NCBI GenBank assembly: GCA_946803715.1
Contig: CAMPET010000105.1
Location: 175,892 to 225,941, forward strand
DNA from: Beroe ovata
Taxonomy: Eukaryota > Ctenophora > Nuda > Beroida > Beroidae
Reading direction: 5' to 3'
DNA length: 50,050 nt
The notes below the pieces were generated by a model that saw only the letters and a program-made list of their open reading frames with translations, had not been told where the DNA came from and made no database searches. Positions 1 through 10,440 of the stretch are shown here, one piece after another. The first letter of the stretch is position 1; every line of letters starts with the position of its first letter. The translations under genes and the position numbers were made by a program.

Positions 1-12
1 AACCCACACACA

Positions 13-56
<44 letters not shown>
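1..56. repeat. (CA)n microsatellite at the left edge
   Basis: Nearly pure CA dinucleotides, lightly interrupted at each end. The right edge of the window also ends in CA repeats, so both edges may be assembly break points. Confidence 0.95.
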
Positions 57-947
57 TATCCGAGCACGCGCATACAGTGGGTATATCAAAGACAAACTAA
101 GTAGTAGTCTAAATGTGTACTCTCTCTCTTTCTCCCTACTTTTCTTAAGTGTACCAATGCTTTATAATGTTAACTCAGCTAATTACTACTTTACTACTAT
201 GCTAATTACTCCTTCACAAGTACTACTAAAAGTACTATAATTATCATTACCTATCTCTACCCATAGAGTGTTAGGAAATAGGGAGTAATCATCGTTAAAT
301 AGGATATTCGACATATACTACAAACTACAAAGATTACAATTACTTTGTCTAGATAATAATATGTAGACAGATGAATTATTGTAATCTTCGTCAGTAAACG
401 CAGTATGCACTGCTCAGGTCTAGAGTCGGGGATATGAATTCGCATATTGTAGTATAAAAACTATAGTATAGTATAAAAACTATAGTGATGAAAAGTCCAA
501 CCCGAGGAAGAAATACTAGTCTCCTATTCCTAGTCAGACAGAAAAAAACTTGGAAAAATAGGAATTTTACTATCTTTCAGGGTAAAGAAAGCAGAATAGG
601 GTAGAAATCGTTCACAATAGCGTGGAAATAGATATCTAAATGCTGGTGGAGAGCAATAGTCTCAAAGCGTATGTCATTGTTGCTAATTGATCAGTAATTA
701 GCGGTCATATTGTGACAAATCACAGAGCTCATACCTACATAATGTGTACAATGTAACACTTGGTATAACCGTATTGTGTACACTGTACAGTGTAGCACGT
801 ATCTGTCGTCTCCCATGCTAAATTGCACGTCATTTCATTTTCATTTCCCTCGGTCACAAGCACCATCGAGATTCATTGACATTTAAGTCGATGATGGCAA
901 AAAAATATCACTACTGATAGTTAAAACATCAAGCGTTGTTCACTCAC
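57..947. other. AT-rich noncoding stretch, probably intron of the calponin-homology gene
   Basis: I see no supported exon here on either strand. The next exon expected for the CH gene on the minus strand (the end of the first CH domain) is not recognisable, so it lies beyond the left edge. A short direct repeat containing TATAGTATAG lies near 460-485. Confidence 0.5.
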
Positions 948-1324
948 GTCAACTTTAGAAAGTTCTTTGAGCGCTTTGGCAATGTTGGATCTGTGGTGAA
1001 TCTCCATCTTCCCTAGAGTGAAACTGATGATAATCATATATGGAATGTTGTCGTATCAAATGTTGTCGTATCAAACCTACCCCTAATCAGACAAATCGAA
1101 ACAATAGGTAATATGCATCATATCTATCTAATTAAACGCAAGTACCTTTCTCAGGGAACATGCTTGACCCTGAAAGGACGTTAATGAGTTTAATTAACGT
1201 TCCTCCCGTTTTAAACTCCTCAAACAAGTCGAGAATCTGATCGTCGGCAGTTAGGCTCATGTTGGCCCACCTGGTGAACGTTTTCTTCTGGACATTCTCC
1301 CGGACTGCCGCTAGATTCTCTACC
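948..1324 (-). CDS. Calponin-homology (spectrin/plakin/nesprin-type) gene, two exons, partial
   Basis: Two minus-strand exons, 1324-1146 and 1012-948, join in phase across a GT-AG intron and encode the first part of an actin-binding CH1 domain. The diagnostic start VQKKTFTRW is followed by a leucine-rich helix ending LINVLSG, then GKMEIHHRSNIAKAL, the usual KGKMRxHxxxNxxKAL block. CH domains in tandem bind F-actin in spectrin, dystrophin, plakin and nesprin families. Only about 80 residues are visible. The end of CH1, CH2 and the rest lie off the left edge, and the upstream coding exon was not found, so the family member cannot be named. The acceptor of the first exon is preceded by a long C/T-rich tract (minus strand) made by the minisatellite at 1331-1620. 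Confidence 0.8.
1040..1075. repeat. Short tandem duplication in intron
   Basis: A 15-bp unit beginning ATGTTGTCGTATC occurs twice head to tail in the intron between the two CH exons. Confidence 0.8.
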
Positions 1325-1330
1325 CTGAGT

Positions 1331-1620
1331 GGAAAGAGGGTGTGTGAGGGAGTGGAGGGAGTTGGGGGAGTGTGAGGGAGTGTGAGACGTTAGTATCAGG
1401 GAGTGGGATGGGAGTTGGATGGGAGTGGAGGGAGTGTGAGACGTTAGTATCAGGGAGTGGAGAGGAGTGTGAGGGGGTGGGGAGGAGTGGAGGGAGTGTG
1501 AGGAAGTGGGGTGGGAGTGTGAGGAAGTGGGGTGGGAGTGTGGGGAGTGGGGAAGGAGTGAGGAAGTGGGGTGTGAGTGTGAACTGTGAGGGAGCAGGGA
1601 GGAATGGAGGTTGGTGTGAG
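1331..1620. repeat. G-rich, C-poor minisatellite
   Basis: About 290 bp of imperfect GGGAGTGTGAGG-like units. A longer unit containing GACGTTAGTATCAGGGAGTGG appears twice. The plus strand has almost no C, so the minus strand is a pyrimidine tract. It ends a few bases before a minus-strand splice acceptor (AG at 1326-1325). Open frames across it are repeat artefacts. Confidence 0.9.
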
Positions 1621-1639
1621 TGAGGAGGGGAATCATAGG

Positions 1640-3160
1640 GAGTTTTAGTGAACATTAGGAGGCGGGTGAAGAAGTTCATTTGCTCATTCGAGATTGCTAA
1701 TAAAGGATCTATTTCTTGGTATCCAATGTGCAATAGACAATGACACAATAATATTACACGATAATGAAATAAACAGAGTTGATGAGTGCTGTTAAACGAA
1801 TAAATTGTGCCTTGAGAAGGACATTTATTGGTATCGAATTAACAAGGAGTTTGCATGACGTGGAATTCAGTAGAGATTCAAAATCCTGCTCGAAAATGCG
1901 GCCAAACCTGTATACAATAAAGAATCTAGATTAAATTCATGAATTTACTGAAAATTCCCAAAAACCACACGAAATATTCCTGAAGATGAAGGCGAAAGAT
2001 GCTATCTTTTGTGAGTCCTGCGATGACTCAATCGGTCAGATTAATTTGACACAGAATTATCACCATTCTTGATTCCTCCTTTCTCCATCTTGATCATAGT
2101 CCAAGCTTTCATGACACGCCATATCACGATCAGTGGTGTCAATGGGGTGTCAACTGTGTCGGGTCGAGAGAGACTTGTGATTGATACTGGTGTCAGTGAC
2201 AGCTGGGATTGAGACTTGAAGTAGAGGGAAGAAATGGGCAAGAAAAATCGCGCTGATAATTATAGGATGAGTATACTCCTTTATTTACATCGCAAATTTC
2301 ATGTAGGCGATTTTTTCCTCATTCATAGACGATGGAAATCTATTTTAAGTGTACTCTACTATACTACATATCTTTAACAAAATCTTCCGATTCATTACGT
2401 CTGCATGAGAGAAAATAATTGGAACATGCTTTTGGAATACACGTTGCGCGGATGATAACAAAATGTTCACTTTAGGCACAAGCTTCACGTGTAGAGGAAA
2501 GGGCACGTGTAGAGGAAAGGGCATGGGTGATTCCTGAGCATGGACAATGAACACCAGACATGAATAATGAAGATAACTGTACATCAGGTACACATTCTAG
2601 ATTATCCATTTCTAGATTATCCATTTATTACCTGTCATCAATATCGGCATCATCCATCATCCTGAATATGATTATCAATAGAATCAATAAATCGTGAGAG
2701 AAGCATTGTGAAAACGCCAATAAATACTACTGGAAGAGAACTGGAATAAATTGAAGTGGTAAACGCACTGTGCGCATGATCGATTCTACAGCATGAATAA
2801 TCCTTGAACAGCAAACAGTACATTTACAAAACAGTAAACACATTGTGTGTGTTATGATATGGGCAAGCAAGCATGTCTATGTTTAGACATTGTTCAGTAA
2901 CTACTGACACATAATGAACACGCGCAGTACTGACTGATAGTAGAATGTGACTACTGACTATATGCTAGAATAATCGGTTAAACTGATGAAGTCAGTCGAG
3001 AATGATTTGCTGTCTCTCTCAGAGCATCACAAGTATATTATGCATGGTCTTCACAAAGGTTAGGATAAAGGATTCTAAATGCTCATCATAATATGGAATC
3101 ACTCACACAAGGTTACGCAAGGTTGCATACCCAGTAGCCACATATACAAGTACATATAAT
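1640..3160. other. Mostly noncoding, no firm gene
   Basis: It contains two small tandem duplications: an 18-bp unit with CACGTGTAGAGGAAAGGG at about 2488-2525, and a 16-bp unit with TTCTAGATTATCCATT at about 2598-2630. A possible plus exon (3023-3058, between a good acceptor and GTTAGG) could belong to the gene that continues at 3163. GGTGTCA words cluster at 2135-2200. Nothing else is supported. Confidence 0.4.
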
Positions 3161-3162
3161 AG

Positions 3163-3919
3163 GTAACACCACGTGATAAAACCTCTCTCACGTGTCATGG
3201 AGTGCATGCTCCTGTCAGCTTCAATGGATTTCAATTTCATAGTCATGACGACATTTATTGGCATATTGACTATCAGTATCATCAATACCGGTTCCCTGAG
3301 CTCAGAAAGGTTAAGCGATGGTTTCATCTGTGTCTCAATCCTAGTAACTATGGAAATACGAAAAAACTCACAGGTGAACCCCAATACATTTTATTATTAA
3401 GTATTGTGAAAATTGCAAGGCTCATGAGAGTATGAAAGATTGGACATCATCGTTAGGGTACACGTTTTACCAATACGAGATCTAGGAGCTAGGAACTCTC
3501 ATTTAGACAACCTCGGCAGAAAAGAACGGTCCTAACCCTGGCGGACTAATATAGACACAATACTGCCCATGGTAGCACCATTTGACTAATAACCGGGTAA
3601 CAATATTCAATATTCATGATCGTGCAGAAACATCATAATCGATGGTACACAACCCATTGAACAAATGATAATTAATATGAAATTTCTATGATCAGCAACG
3701 ATGAAACTCATGCAATGTCTGGGGCAAAGTGCTACAAAACACGTACTGAATGTGACTTCACTGGTTCAAACTATTACAGTGCACGACAAAATAAGCACTA
3801 CCAGAGAAACTACTCTCTCCCGCAAGCTGAAATCTGTTTACAGTCCGATACTATCAAACTGGAAACAAACTGACGTGAATGGTGATATGAAAACACTTCA
3901 GGAAATATGTCAATACTAG
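3163..3919 (+). CDS. Unrecognised gene, last two exons
   Basis: Exon 3163-3373 ends at a GTGAAC donor in phase 1. Exon 3696-3919 starts after ATCAG in the matching phase and ends in TAG. The joined reading gives about 145 residues with no internal stop. The first exon has an aromatic/His-rich stretch (FHSHDDIYWHIDYQYHQYRF) then a basic segment and FHLCLNPSNYG. The second is Ser/Thr-rich and polar. I do not recognise the family. The matching phase and protein-like composition support a real gene, but upstream exons are not resolved and the 5' end of the first listed exon is uncertain. It converges on the thioredoxin gene. Confidence 0.45.
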
Positions 3920-4210
3920 ACTGGTGAGTAGTACCACCCCAATACACATTCCATAGCCCGATTACGATCCTACTCATCCCATTATATCATGTTACACCCA
4001 CCATAAATCCATATTCCAGTAAGCACACTTTCTCCAGAAATGAATACAATTCACATCAATCAAATACAAATACAAATACAATCATTAGAAACATAACAAT
4101 CAAATGCATTCAATAGAAAACAACATCGGATAAAGCAACACTTTAGCGTTCGAAACTGACAAATAATAACAGAATCGACAAAAACGGGACCACCTGAACA
4201 CACTTCCTGA
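3920..4210. other. Convergent 3' spacer
   Basis: AT-rich spacer between the unrecognised + gene and the thioredoxin gene, which end tail to tail. It should hold both 3' UTRs. A run of AAATACAAATACAAATACAA at about 4061 is a short simple repeat. Confidence 0.5.
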
Positions 4211-4537
4211 TTAAAGGTTTTCCGATATCGTAGCTCTAAGTTTCGCAACATTTGCCCCCACAAATTGTCCACACTTCTGTCCATTCTTGAAGAACACAAA
4301 CGTTGGCATGGCCTGGATCCCCCAATCCTCTGAAATATCCCCCGTGTTGTCCACATCAACCTTGTAGAAGAGGCAGGAATCCTTGTACTCACTCATTTGG
4401 GAGAGAGCAGCTACTTTGGGTGCTATCCTGATACAGGGCCCACACCAAGTCGCATAGAAATCTATAATAATGAGTTTGTCTGGGTTCTCACAAAGTATTG
4501 CTTCTAGCTCTTCTCTGGAGGTGATGTCCTTTACCAT
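4211..4537 (-). CDS. Thioredoxin
   Basis: A complete single-exon thioredoxin of 108 residues (human TXN has 105). The redox motif WCGPC is at residues 31-35 and the conserved cis-proline is in AMPTF (Pro78). The order beta (LIIIDFYAT), CGPC helix, VDVDN and PTFVFFKNG is standard. It reduces protein disulfides in the cytosol with NADPH and thioredoxin reductase. I chose the Met at 4537 because its context ACCATGG is strong and the length fits. An in-frame Met seven codons upstream (4558) would add only MFTTTCT. No intron is visible, although animal thioredoxin genes usually have several, so a retrocopy is possible. No polyA tract is evident to prove that. Confidence 0.93.
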   Translation of the reverse strand: MVKDITSREELEAILCENPDKLIIIDFYATWCGPCIRIAPKVAALSQMSEYKDSCLFYKVDVDNTGDISEDWGIQAMPTFVFFKNGQKCGQFVGANVAKLRATISENL

Positions 4538-4559
4538 GGTGCAAGTTGTGGTAAACACG

Positions 4560-5399
4560 TAGATACACGCTATTGTGTTATGTTAAATGTGAGTGTGGTC
4601 GGGAAATCAATGATTTTGGAATGATTTGAAAGGTTAAAGAGGGTGAAGCAAGTGTCAAGATGATAGCCAGTTGGAATTCAGATTAGATGGAAGTTTAAAT
4701 GATTCCATCGTGATTTGTATCTAAATTCAGTCGTTTTCAACGAAAAGGAAACAAACTTTTTGAATGAAGGTGTGGAAAAAGTGACATACAAACAGCTGTA
4801 TATTATGATCAGGAGTACGTTTGTCAGTTGCCACACGCGTCTCAACTCAAGTTACAGGTACTACTTTTTAAGATTAAATGTTACCCGACCCAAAGTAATT
4901 ATTCAGTGACAGCATGCAATGTAAATGAGTGTCCATCCTGCAGCATGAATTACTTGGGTTATTTCCCTCACAAATTTACCCTTCCCGCGCTCAGTATTCA
5001 GCGGATGATTCAAAGTAGCATATGTCACAGGAAATATTGAGTCAATCTTCCCTGTGAGATTTACCACCTAGAATTTCATTGATGTCAAGACAATCGATTC
5101 CGACACACTCATTCCATTGGTCATTGTTCAATGATGGGGCCAGGTGATGATCGACGCATTCCTAAAGGGCGAGGTGCGACAATCGTCCAAAACAACTGTT
5201 AACACATGTCAACATGTATTGTTATCGTGACAAGTCATAATGTGGACACGTTATTTCTACGGGATTTTTTTCTCATAGTGAGAGTCTCCATACAGTCTAG
5301 AGTAGGTGATAGTTACTTGTTACAAATTCTACTTTCATTCGATATTCATGCCTTTACAAGACTCATTTCTCTCGCAACCAACCCCTCTCTTCCCTAGGC
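4560..5399. other. Spacer without supported gene
   Basis: Only short chance frames on both strands. A possible splice acceptor (TTCCCTAG) lies three bases before the ATG of the next gene, so a 5' UTR exon may be hidden here. Confidence 0.4.
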
Positions 5400-5849
5400 A
5401 TGTCCGCTACCACGCTGTTAACCACCCTAGTTACCATGGTAACGCTGTTACCAGTCCTGGCATCAGGAGAGCAGTGTGAGATCTGTAACACCGTCACTCG
5501 GGACGGAGTGGAGCTCTCGTTTTCGGACTACCCGGACTACTACACCTACGCGCCGTGTGACTGCGGTCACATGTGCCGCACATCCCCGTCGCTCTACAGG
5601 CCTTGTGTGGGCGGGTGCGCCACCATGAGCGCCACTCTGCCACAAAATACTGTCGCCACATTCTCATACCCACGATGTAAGATTGACAGTATACTACGCA
5701 GATTCAAGCTACGATACAGCGAAAATGACGCGGTGAAGAAACTTTTCTGTGTGAGTCACGTGTTTAGGAACAGAGCTCTCAAGCAACTTGTGGGTGGAAC
5801 GAGCAAATGTATGGAAAATATTGGACCAGTCACTATACAGGATGTTTAG
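5400..5849 (+). CDS. Small secreted cysteine-rich protein, unrecognised
   Basis: An intact 149-residue frame starts with a clear signal peptide: MSATTL, a hydrophobic Leu/Val/Thr core, and a likely cleavage near LASGEQ (about residue 23). The mature part has ten cysteines spaced as CxxC, then CxCxxxC (APCDCGHMC), then CxxxC (CVGGC), then three single cysteines toward the C-terminus. The CVGGC element matches the CxGxC spacing of cystine-knot factors, but the usual C-terminal CxC is absent, so I do not assign that fold. An even cysteine number fits disulfide pairing in the secretory pathway. The mid part is Asp/Tyr-rich and the C-terminal part is basic. It may be the last exon of a gene with a 5' UTR exon. 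The codon pattern is protein-like. Confidence 0.72.
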   Translation: MSATTLLTTLVTMVTLLPVLASGEQCEICNTVTRDGVELSFSDYPDYYTYAPCDCGHMCRTSPSLYRPCVGGCATMSATLPQNTVATFSYPRCKIDSILRRFKLRYSENDAVKKLFCVSHVFRNRALKQLVGGTSKCMENIGPVTIQDV

Positions 5850-6345
5850 TTCTGCTTTCCAGTAATTGACAATTATCATTACTTAATACTTTCTGTTTCA
5901 TTAAGTGAAACTTCCATACTCAAGGCAAATCAAAAGTCAAATCAATCGAATTACAATTTCTACTCGAACTTACTTTTTGCTCATAATGCTCTGCTCACGT
6001 TGCAATACCATATCGTCTGACAATGCGTTTATGAAGGAGCAAAATAAAACAAGTGAACAAACAGAGTTATCCAATGGAAGCAGAAGGTCTTGAGACAACA
6101 ATACAAACACACACAATGCACACCATATAGATATACGAACTATATACACAATACAAGGGCGATTGTAATCGATACTACTAATTAGGAATGCTGGAATGTT
6201 CTAGTCTTTCAAGAATTTGGCACCTAAATCATATCATATGAAATGCAAAACACGCACACAGCTTAGGATATTTTAAACCTGTGAAAATGTGAAATTAGGA
6301 CGAAAATGAAAGAACTCGCATTTCAAATTGCATTCTTTCGAGCAC
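5850..6345. other. AT-rich spacer
   Basis: No supported exon. Probably the 3' UTR of the Cys-rich gene followed by simple sequence. Confidence 0.4.
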
Positions 6346-6456
6346 CTGGTTTCATCTTGACTGGGTGTCGTACTAAGGTTTTTGTGCTAGCGTGTTGCCA
6401 GATTTTATCAGTGGTCAGATGAATTCCGACATCGAGCGAAACATTCTCCCAGAAAT
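6346..6456 (-). CDS. Possible exon resembling MRGBP/EAF7, very tentative
   Basis: Between a good acceptor (TTTCTGTGACAG) and a GTGCTC donor the minus strand reads FWENVSLDVGIHLTTDKIWQ, then HASTK. This recalls the MRGBP/EAF7 block in which a DKF-helix is followed by a DHIWQHLSTMYDL-like motif (NuA4/TIP60 acetyltransferase subunit). After HASTK the resemblance stops and no flanking exon was found, so this is either a degenerate copy or coincidence. An ambiguous base (N at 6507) lies just upstream. Confidence 0.22.
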
Positions 6457-6816
6457 CTGTCACAGAAAGCGACAAAACACAGAAAATATACTCGCGTGAT
6501 CTAAAATNGACCGATAAACTTGAAACTTCTATCATAGCTCAAAGACCATAAGAAACTCGGACAACCAAAATTTCAAGTAAAGCTATTGAGACAGGCTTAT
6601 AAATAGGTGATAGGTGATGTAGTGGATGCGTTTTTTCGAACAATGCAGTCGGTGTAGCGAATAACATTACTTAAAACTTGTAAGAAATGCCGCTTAACCA
6701 GTCAAAGAATCAATAGACTCGACTACATCATAGTTAGGGAAGGATACGGGTAATTTCGTGATCATTTCCAAGTGGTAATAAACTAAGATATTATCTTATA
6801 AATGACTTTTACTCAC

Positions 6817-6878
6817 CGTAATTTGATGGCAAGTGACTCGTCTGTTATTTCAACTGTCTCGTCTATCACAGCAGCCAT
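6817..6878 (-). CDS. Probable first coding exon of an unidentified gene
   Basis: The minus strand has an ATG followed by 20 codons (MAAVIDETVEITDESLAIKL) and a strong GTGAGT donor at 6816. It looks like a genuine start exon, but I could not find a downstream exon with the matching phase, and the 20 residues are too few to assign a family. A downstream partner would be expected between about 5,900 and 6,700. Confidence 0.35.
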
Positions 6879-7357
6879 TGGCTACAGTTGTAAGGTGAAT
6901 TGGAGCAGAATGGAAGTGAAAACATTACCACGCGTTCGAGTAACGTTATTATTTATTTAATGAACGTGAAATAAAACGAAAGGAATGCAAACATAAAACT
7001 AAACAGTAATATTTGGATGCATAAACAAGTTGTTAAAAGATTTTATTAACTTTAATATTACTCAGGAAGAGAACAAACAATTTGAAATGCTCTACTGCAA
7101 GAATTGTCATGTTAGACAGTTCAAATGATAATTATATTCAACCAATCAATTAAGAAATTTTCGTACTGTATTTACAAAAAAGGATGGGGTCAAAAAGCAG
7201 TTCGCATCACTTCAGGACCTTTTCAATTCTCTAATAAAAGAACCAAATGATTTGGCAAAAGGAATGATGTAATCTATATTTTGTATGTACAAGCTACCTT
7301 ATCAAATATGTCGGGTCACGTGACTCTATGCTAATATGATCCCACATACATAATGTC
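6879..7357. other. AT-rich spacer
   Basis: No supported exon. Probably the promoter of the short minus-strand start exon on one side and the 3' UTR of the 504-codon gene on the other. Confidence 0.4.
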
Positions 7358-8872
7358 TTATTGCAATGACTCAAAGTCGTCCAAATCGGATACTTCTTTT
7401 TCATCCGATTGAGACGACTTTTCGAGCAAAGCGGGCGTCGTATCGTCCTCAGTTTGAGTGAAGCAAATCCCGCCCACTGAAACATTGTTAATTCCACAAA
7501 CACTTGACGCATTGACACCACTACCTCCACCACCACGACCCATAGTGATGGTTTTACGACGTTTTGGTGACGGTGTCACACAGTCAACACCCTCGTTTAC
7601 CTTCTCTCTGATGCCAAACTGTCGCGATCTATTCAGAATGACTTCATGAAGTGATTCCATGCTGTCGTGAGGGATTAACTCCTTCACAGAGTTCCTGAAA
7701 TCATCATTCCGAGAAAGCTCCACGATTTCGGTGATAGCCCGAGCTAGATTCCTGCTGGCGGCTGTCAGATCAACACTCACACCACTGCTGCTAGATGACG
7801 GTTTGTTGAGCAACTGGTTTACAGATGTGAGAAACGAGGACTGGTGTTTACTGAACACCTGGAAACAGGTGTCGTGGAGCAGTGACATTATCTCGTGCAC
7901 GTTGCCCGCACTAATCTTACACTCGAATATCAGGATGAGGTGAGTCTCGTTATCGGACATACACGCCCACGATCCTACCAGGGAGTTGAACTGGTTGTGG
8001 AAATCCTCGTCGGTTTGGTGGAGCACAGGGATGCTCCCCGGTCCTAGGATTGTCAGCTTCCCTCTGAACCCCTTGTCCGTACACTTGTTGCTCAGTCCAA
8101 AACATCGCCTCGTGCTTATCTTGACGTTAAATTTGTGTTTTTGGATGGTGATTTCCTTGCTTTTTGACGTCTGCACTCTGCATGATTGACAAGCACGACA
8201 GATCTTGACATCAACATGTCCATCGGATCTCGCTGACTGCCGTACACCGGACTTGTAATGTCGTCCAAAGGGGAAGTAGTACCGCGGTGTGGGATTGAGA
8301 TTAATGTCTATCATCAACGAATCATGGCAACCAATGTTCAATCTAACTAGGAAATAATACATCATATCTTTGATTCGTTTCATCTCGATATCAACACGGA
8401 AATCAAAGCTGATACTGAGGAGTGAGGTGTTGTTGAGATCTCGAGTTGGGTATGGTTGAGCCTGAACAATCATACCGCGTGGGGTTGCCCACAACTTGTG
8501 ATAGTGCTGGATGTTGGGCGAGAGAGTGCCCGTTACTATGAGAGACGGATTGCTCACACTCATCTCCAAAAATGGGTGCAAAACCTCGCACTCTGAGAAT
8601 ACCTCATCTAGTTTCTGTTTCTTGATCTCGATGTCACAGTTGGATACAACTATTCCCAGATCATAGCATTTCCCCATGTTGCTGAACCCAAATGAAACCC
8701 TCAGTTGTGTAGAAAAATAGCCACCACACCATTCTATTGCCAGATAGTTTAATAGTTTGTATAAGTTTTTGTAGAGTTGGGAAGCTTCTCTTGAAACTGG
8801 GGGAGGGAAGCTGAATGGTCCATTTTCAATTTGATCTTTGCTAAGTGGTAGTATTAAGACGCCATCTGCCAT
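7358..8872 (-). CDS. Unrecognised 504-residue nuclear-type protein
   Basis: A single uninterrupted frame of 504 codons, the longest in the window, with balanced globular composition. Residues about 30-200 look alpha/beta globular. A small cysteine cluster CRACQSC lies at 225-231, with more cysteines at 257 and 264. After residue 350 the chain becomes Ser-rich and low-complexity. A basic SPKRRK at about 435-440 resembles a nuclear localisation signal. Gly-rich sequence follows, and the C-terminus is acidic (EKEVSDLDDFESLQ). I do not recognise the family. A divergent TOPOVIBL/DUF4554-type meiotic protein (globular part, disordered linker, short acidic C-terminal motif) crossed my mind, but I cannot align it from memory. 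No signal peptide or membrane segment. The ATG at 8872 is the first in frame. Confidence 0.8.
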   Translation of the reverse strand: MADGVLILPLSKDQIENGPFSFPPPVSREASQLYKNLYKLLNYLAIEWCGGYFSTQLRVSFGFSNMGKCYDLGIVVSNCDIEIKKQKLDEVFSECEVLHPFLEMSVSNPSLIVTGTLSPNIQHYHKLWATPRGMIVQAQPYPTRDLNNTSLLSISFDFRVDIEMKRIKDMMYYFLVRLNIGCHDSLMIDINLNPTPRYYFPFGRHYKSGVRQSARSDGHVDVKICRACQSCRVQTSKSKEITIQKHKFNVKISTRRCFGLSNKCTDKGFRGKLTILGPGSIPVLHQTDEDFHNQFNSLVGSWACMSDNETHLILIFECKISAGNVHEIMSLLHDTCFQVFSKHQSSFLTSVNQLLNKPSSSSSGVSVDLTAASRNLARAITEIVELSRNDDFRNSVKELIPHDSMESLHEVILNRSRQFGIREKVNEGVDCVTPSPKRRKTITMGRGGGGSGVNASSVCGINNVSVGGICFTQTEDDTTPALLEKSSQSDEKEVSDLDDFESLQ

Positions 8873-9100
8873 CAGGACTAGAGGATGGTTTGAAAATCAA
8901 TATCAATAAGCTCATATCTAGAACTTAAAATGTAGCTGCTAACAAGGTTAAACTGTAACAGAATTTCAGATTCATTATTTGAATTTCAAATGAAACACCA
9001 CAGGATTACAACAAGCACAACATGCTATGGGTAGTACTAGTGATGGAGTGAAAAATGATTGAATGTGAGTAATGGGTATATGATATTGAAGCTAGTTAAC

Positions 9101-9592
9101 CTAGACTTCAGCTTCAGCAGAGGATATATTGTGAAATATTCCAGCAATCAAATCTGCATAGATCTTGTTAGTAGAATATTCCTCTGGATTCTTTCCTTCG
9201 CATGTCTTGCCAATATGCTTGCTTATATTACTGATGGCTTTCTTTGTATCCTCAACAAGTGAATCCATGTCAGGGTCATTTCGATTCACAACCATACAAG
9301 TTTTGGAACATTTCTGGTATTCTTTCAGCAAATCTTGAACAATCTGATAAACTTCAACATACAAATCGAAAAGTAATCCATGAGGCAAGGCTGTACGGCT
9401 TCTGAAAATTGTAGAAGAATCCAATAGGGTCTGAACTAGATTAGGGTTGTTTTGCATCTCTGCAGGTCCTTTCTCTATCTCATACTTCGTTTTCATCCCA
9501 TCAGCATCTTCATTTTGCTTAGAACTTAAGATCCCCTTCTTGAGCAGTGTTTTTCTGTCAAATGTTTGTGCTGTGGACTTTTTATTTTCCAT
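9101..9592 (-). CDS. Unrecognised small helical protein (163 aa)
   Basis: An intact frame of 163 codons begins MENKKSTAQTFDRKTLLKKG. The first third is polar and basic. Residues about 55-160 are strongly helical: LFDLYVEVYQIVQDLLKEY, then DSLVEDTKKAISNISKHIG. It ends SSAEAEV. No cysteine-pair motif, signal peptide or membrane span. It lies 228 bp downstream of the 8872 start, same strand, with no intron. I do not recognise it. Its composition and length make chance unlikely, but an AT-rich random frame is not excluded. Confidence 0.55.
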   Translation of the reverse strand: MENKKSTAQTFDRKTLLKKGILSSKQNEDADGMKTKYEIEKGPAEMQNNPNLVQTLLDSSTIFRSRTALPHGLLFDLYVEVYQIVQDLLKEYQKCSKTCMVVNRNDPDMDSLVEDTKKAISNISKHIGKTCEGKNPEEYSTNKIYADLIAGIFHNISSAEAEV

Positions 9593-10440
9593 GATTCCCT
9601 AAGAGTGAGTGACTGAATGGAGACATGATTGAATGAGTGGATGAATAGAAATGGTCATTTCAGCATAATAACTGCCATGACATTTTTTCATGCAGCCTAT
9701 TTCAGTTATAAAAATAAATTGAAATTTATGAACACTGCTCTTAAGACAAGCTTATACTCATCAGTGTTGAACCAAAACAAAACCTTTGAAGATGAAGATA
9801 AAATACTAGAACAAACGTCTAGTTATGGAAGACTATATTGAAACTTAAGACTATATTAAAACTTTAGATCAATAAATAAAAAATTGATGATATCATCTAA
9901 TCATATCAAAGGTATTTAACCATCTCTACTATAACGCAAGGTTTTTAAACATTGTCCTCATAGCTAAAGTTGGGACTGAAACCCTAACCATTCTTTTTGA
10001 AGCTGATATGTAGAGGATTGCAAGTTTTCATTACAATGCAAAAATTGGAAAATCATTCTACAATGCGATACAATTTTGTTTTATGAGTGTATTTGATTTC
10101 AGTTTCAGCCGAGCCGCGGTCCGTGTCCGATTGCGTGAATTTGAATTCATCACGAGTCGCTCAAAAAATTGTTTTGCTATATAGTACTCTTATTCATGGA
10201 CACAAAGCGTTGTTCAGTGAAGCAGTTTATACACAGGTTTACAGGACATGTTTCGCCTTATAGGCTCATCAGCTGTCTGAACATTTACAGTTAGTAAAAA
10301 GAAATTTATTAAAAATATACAATAAAAAATCCGAAAAGTCAAAAATTTCATTATATCAAAAATTATAATTATTAGTACTCTCGATTTTCATTCGTAAGCC
10401 CTGTGCGTTGCGTTGTCGGCGCATCTTTGTGTTTTTATGT
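9593..10440. other. AT-rich spacer
   Basis: No supported exon. A stretch at about 10,230-10,280 (ACAGGACATGTTTCGCCTTATAG..., then CTCATCAGCTGTCT) looks like part of an interspersed repeat, but I cannot name it. Confidence 0.35.

Noticed and set aside
1220-1748. Ser/His/Pro/Leu-rich frames on the minus strand
   Set aside because: They run across the G-rich minisatellite and into the CH exon in the wrong frame.
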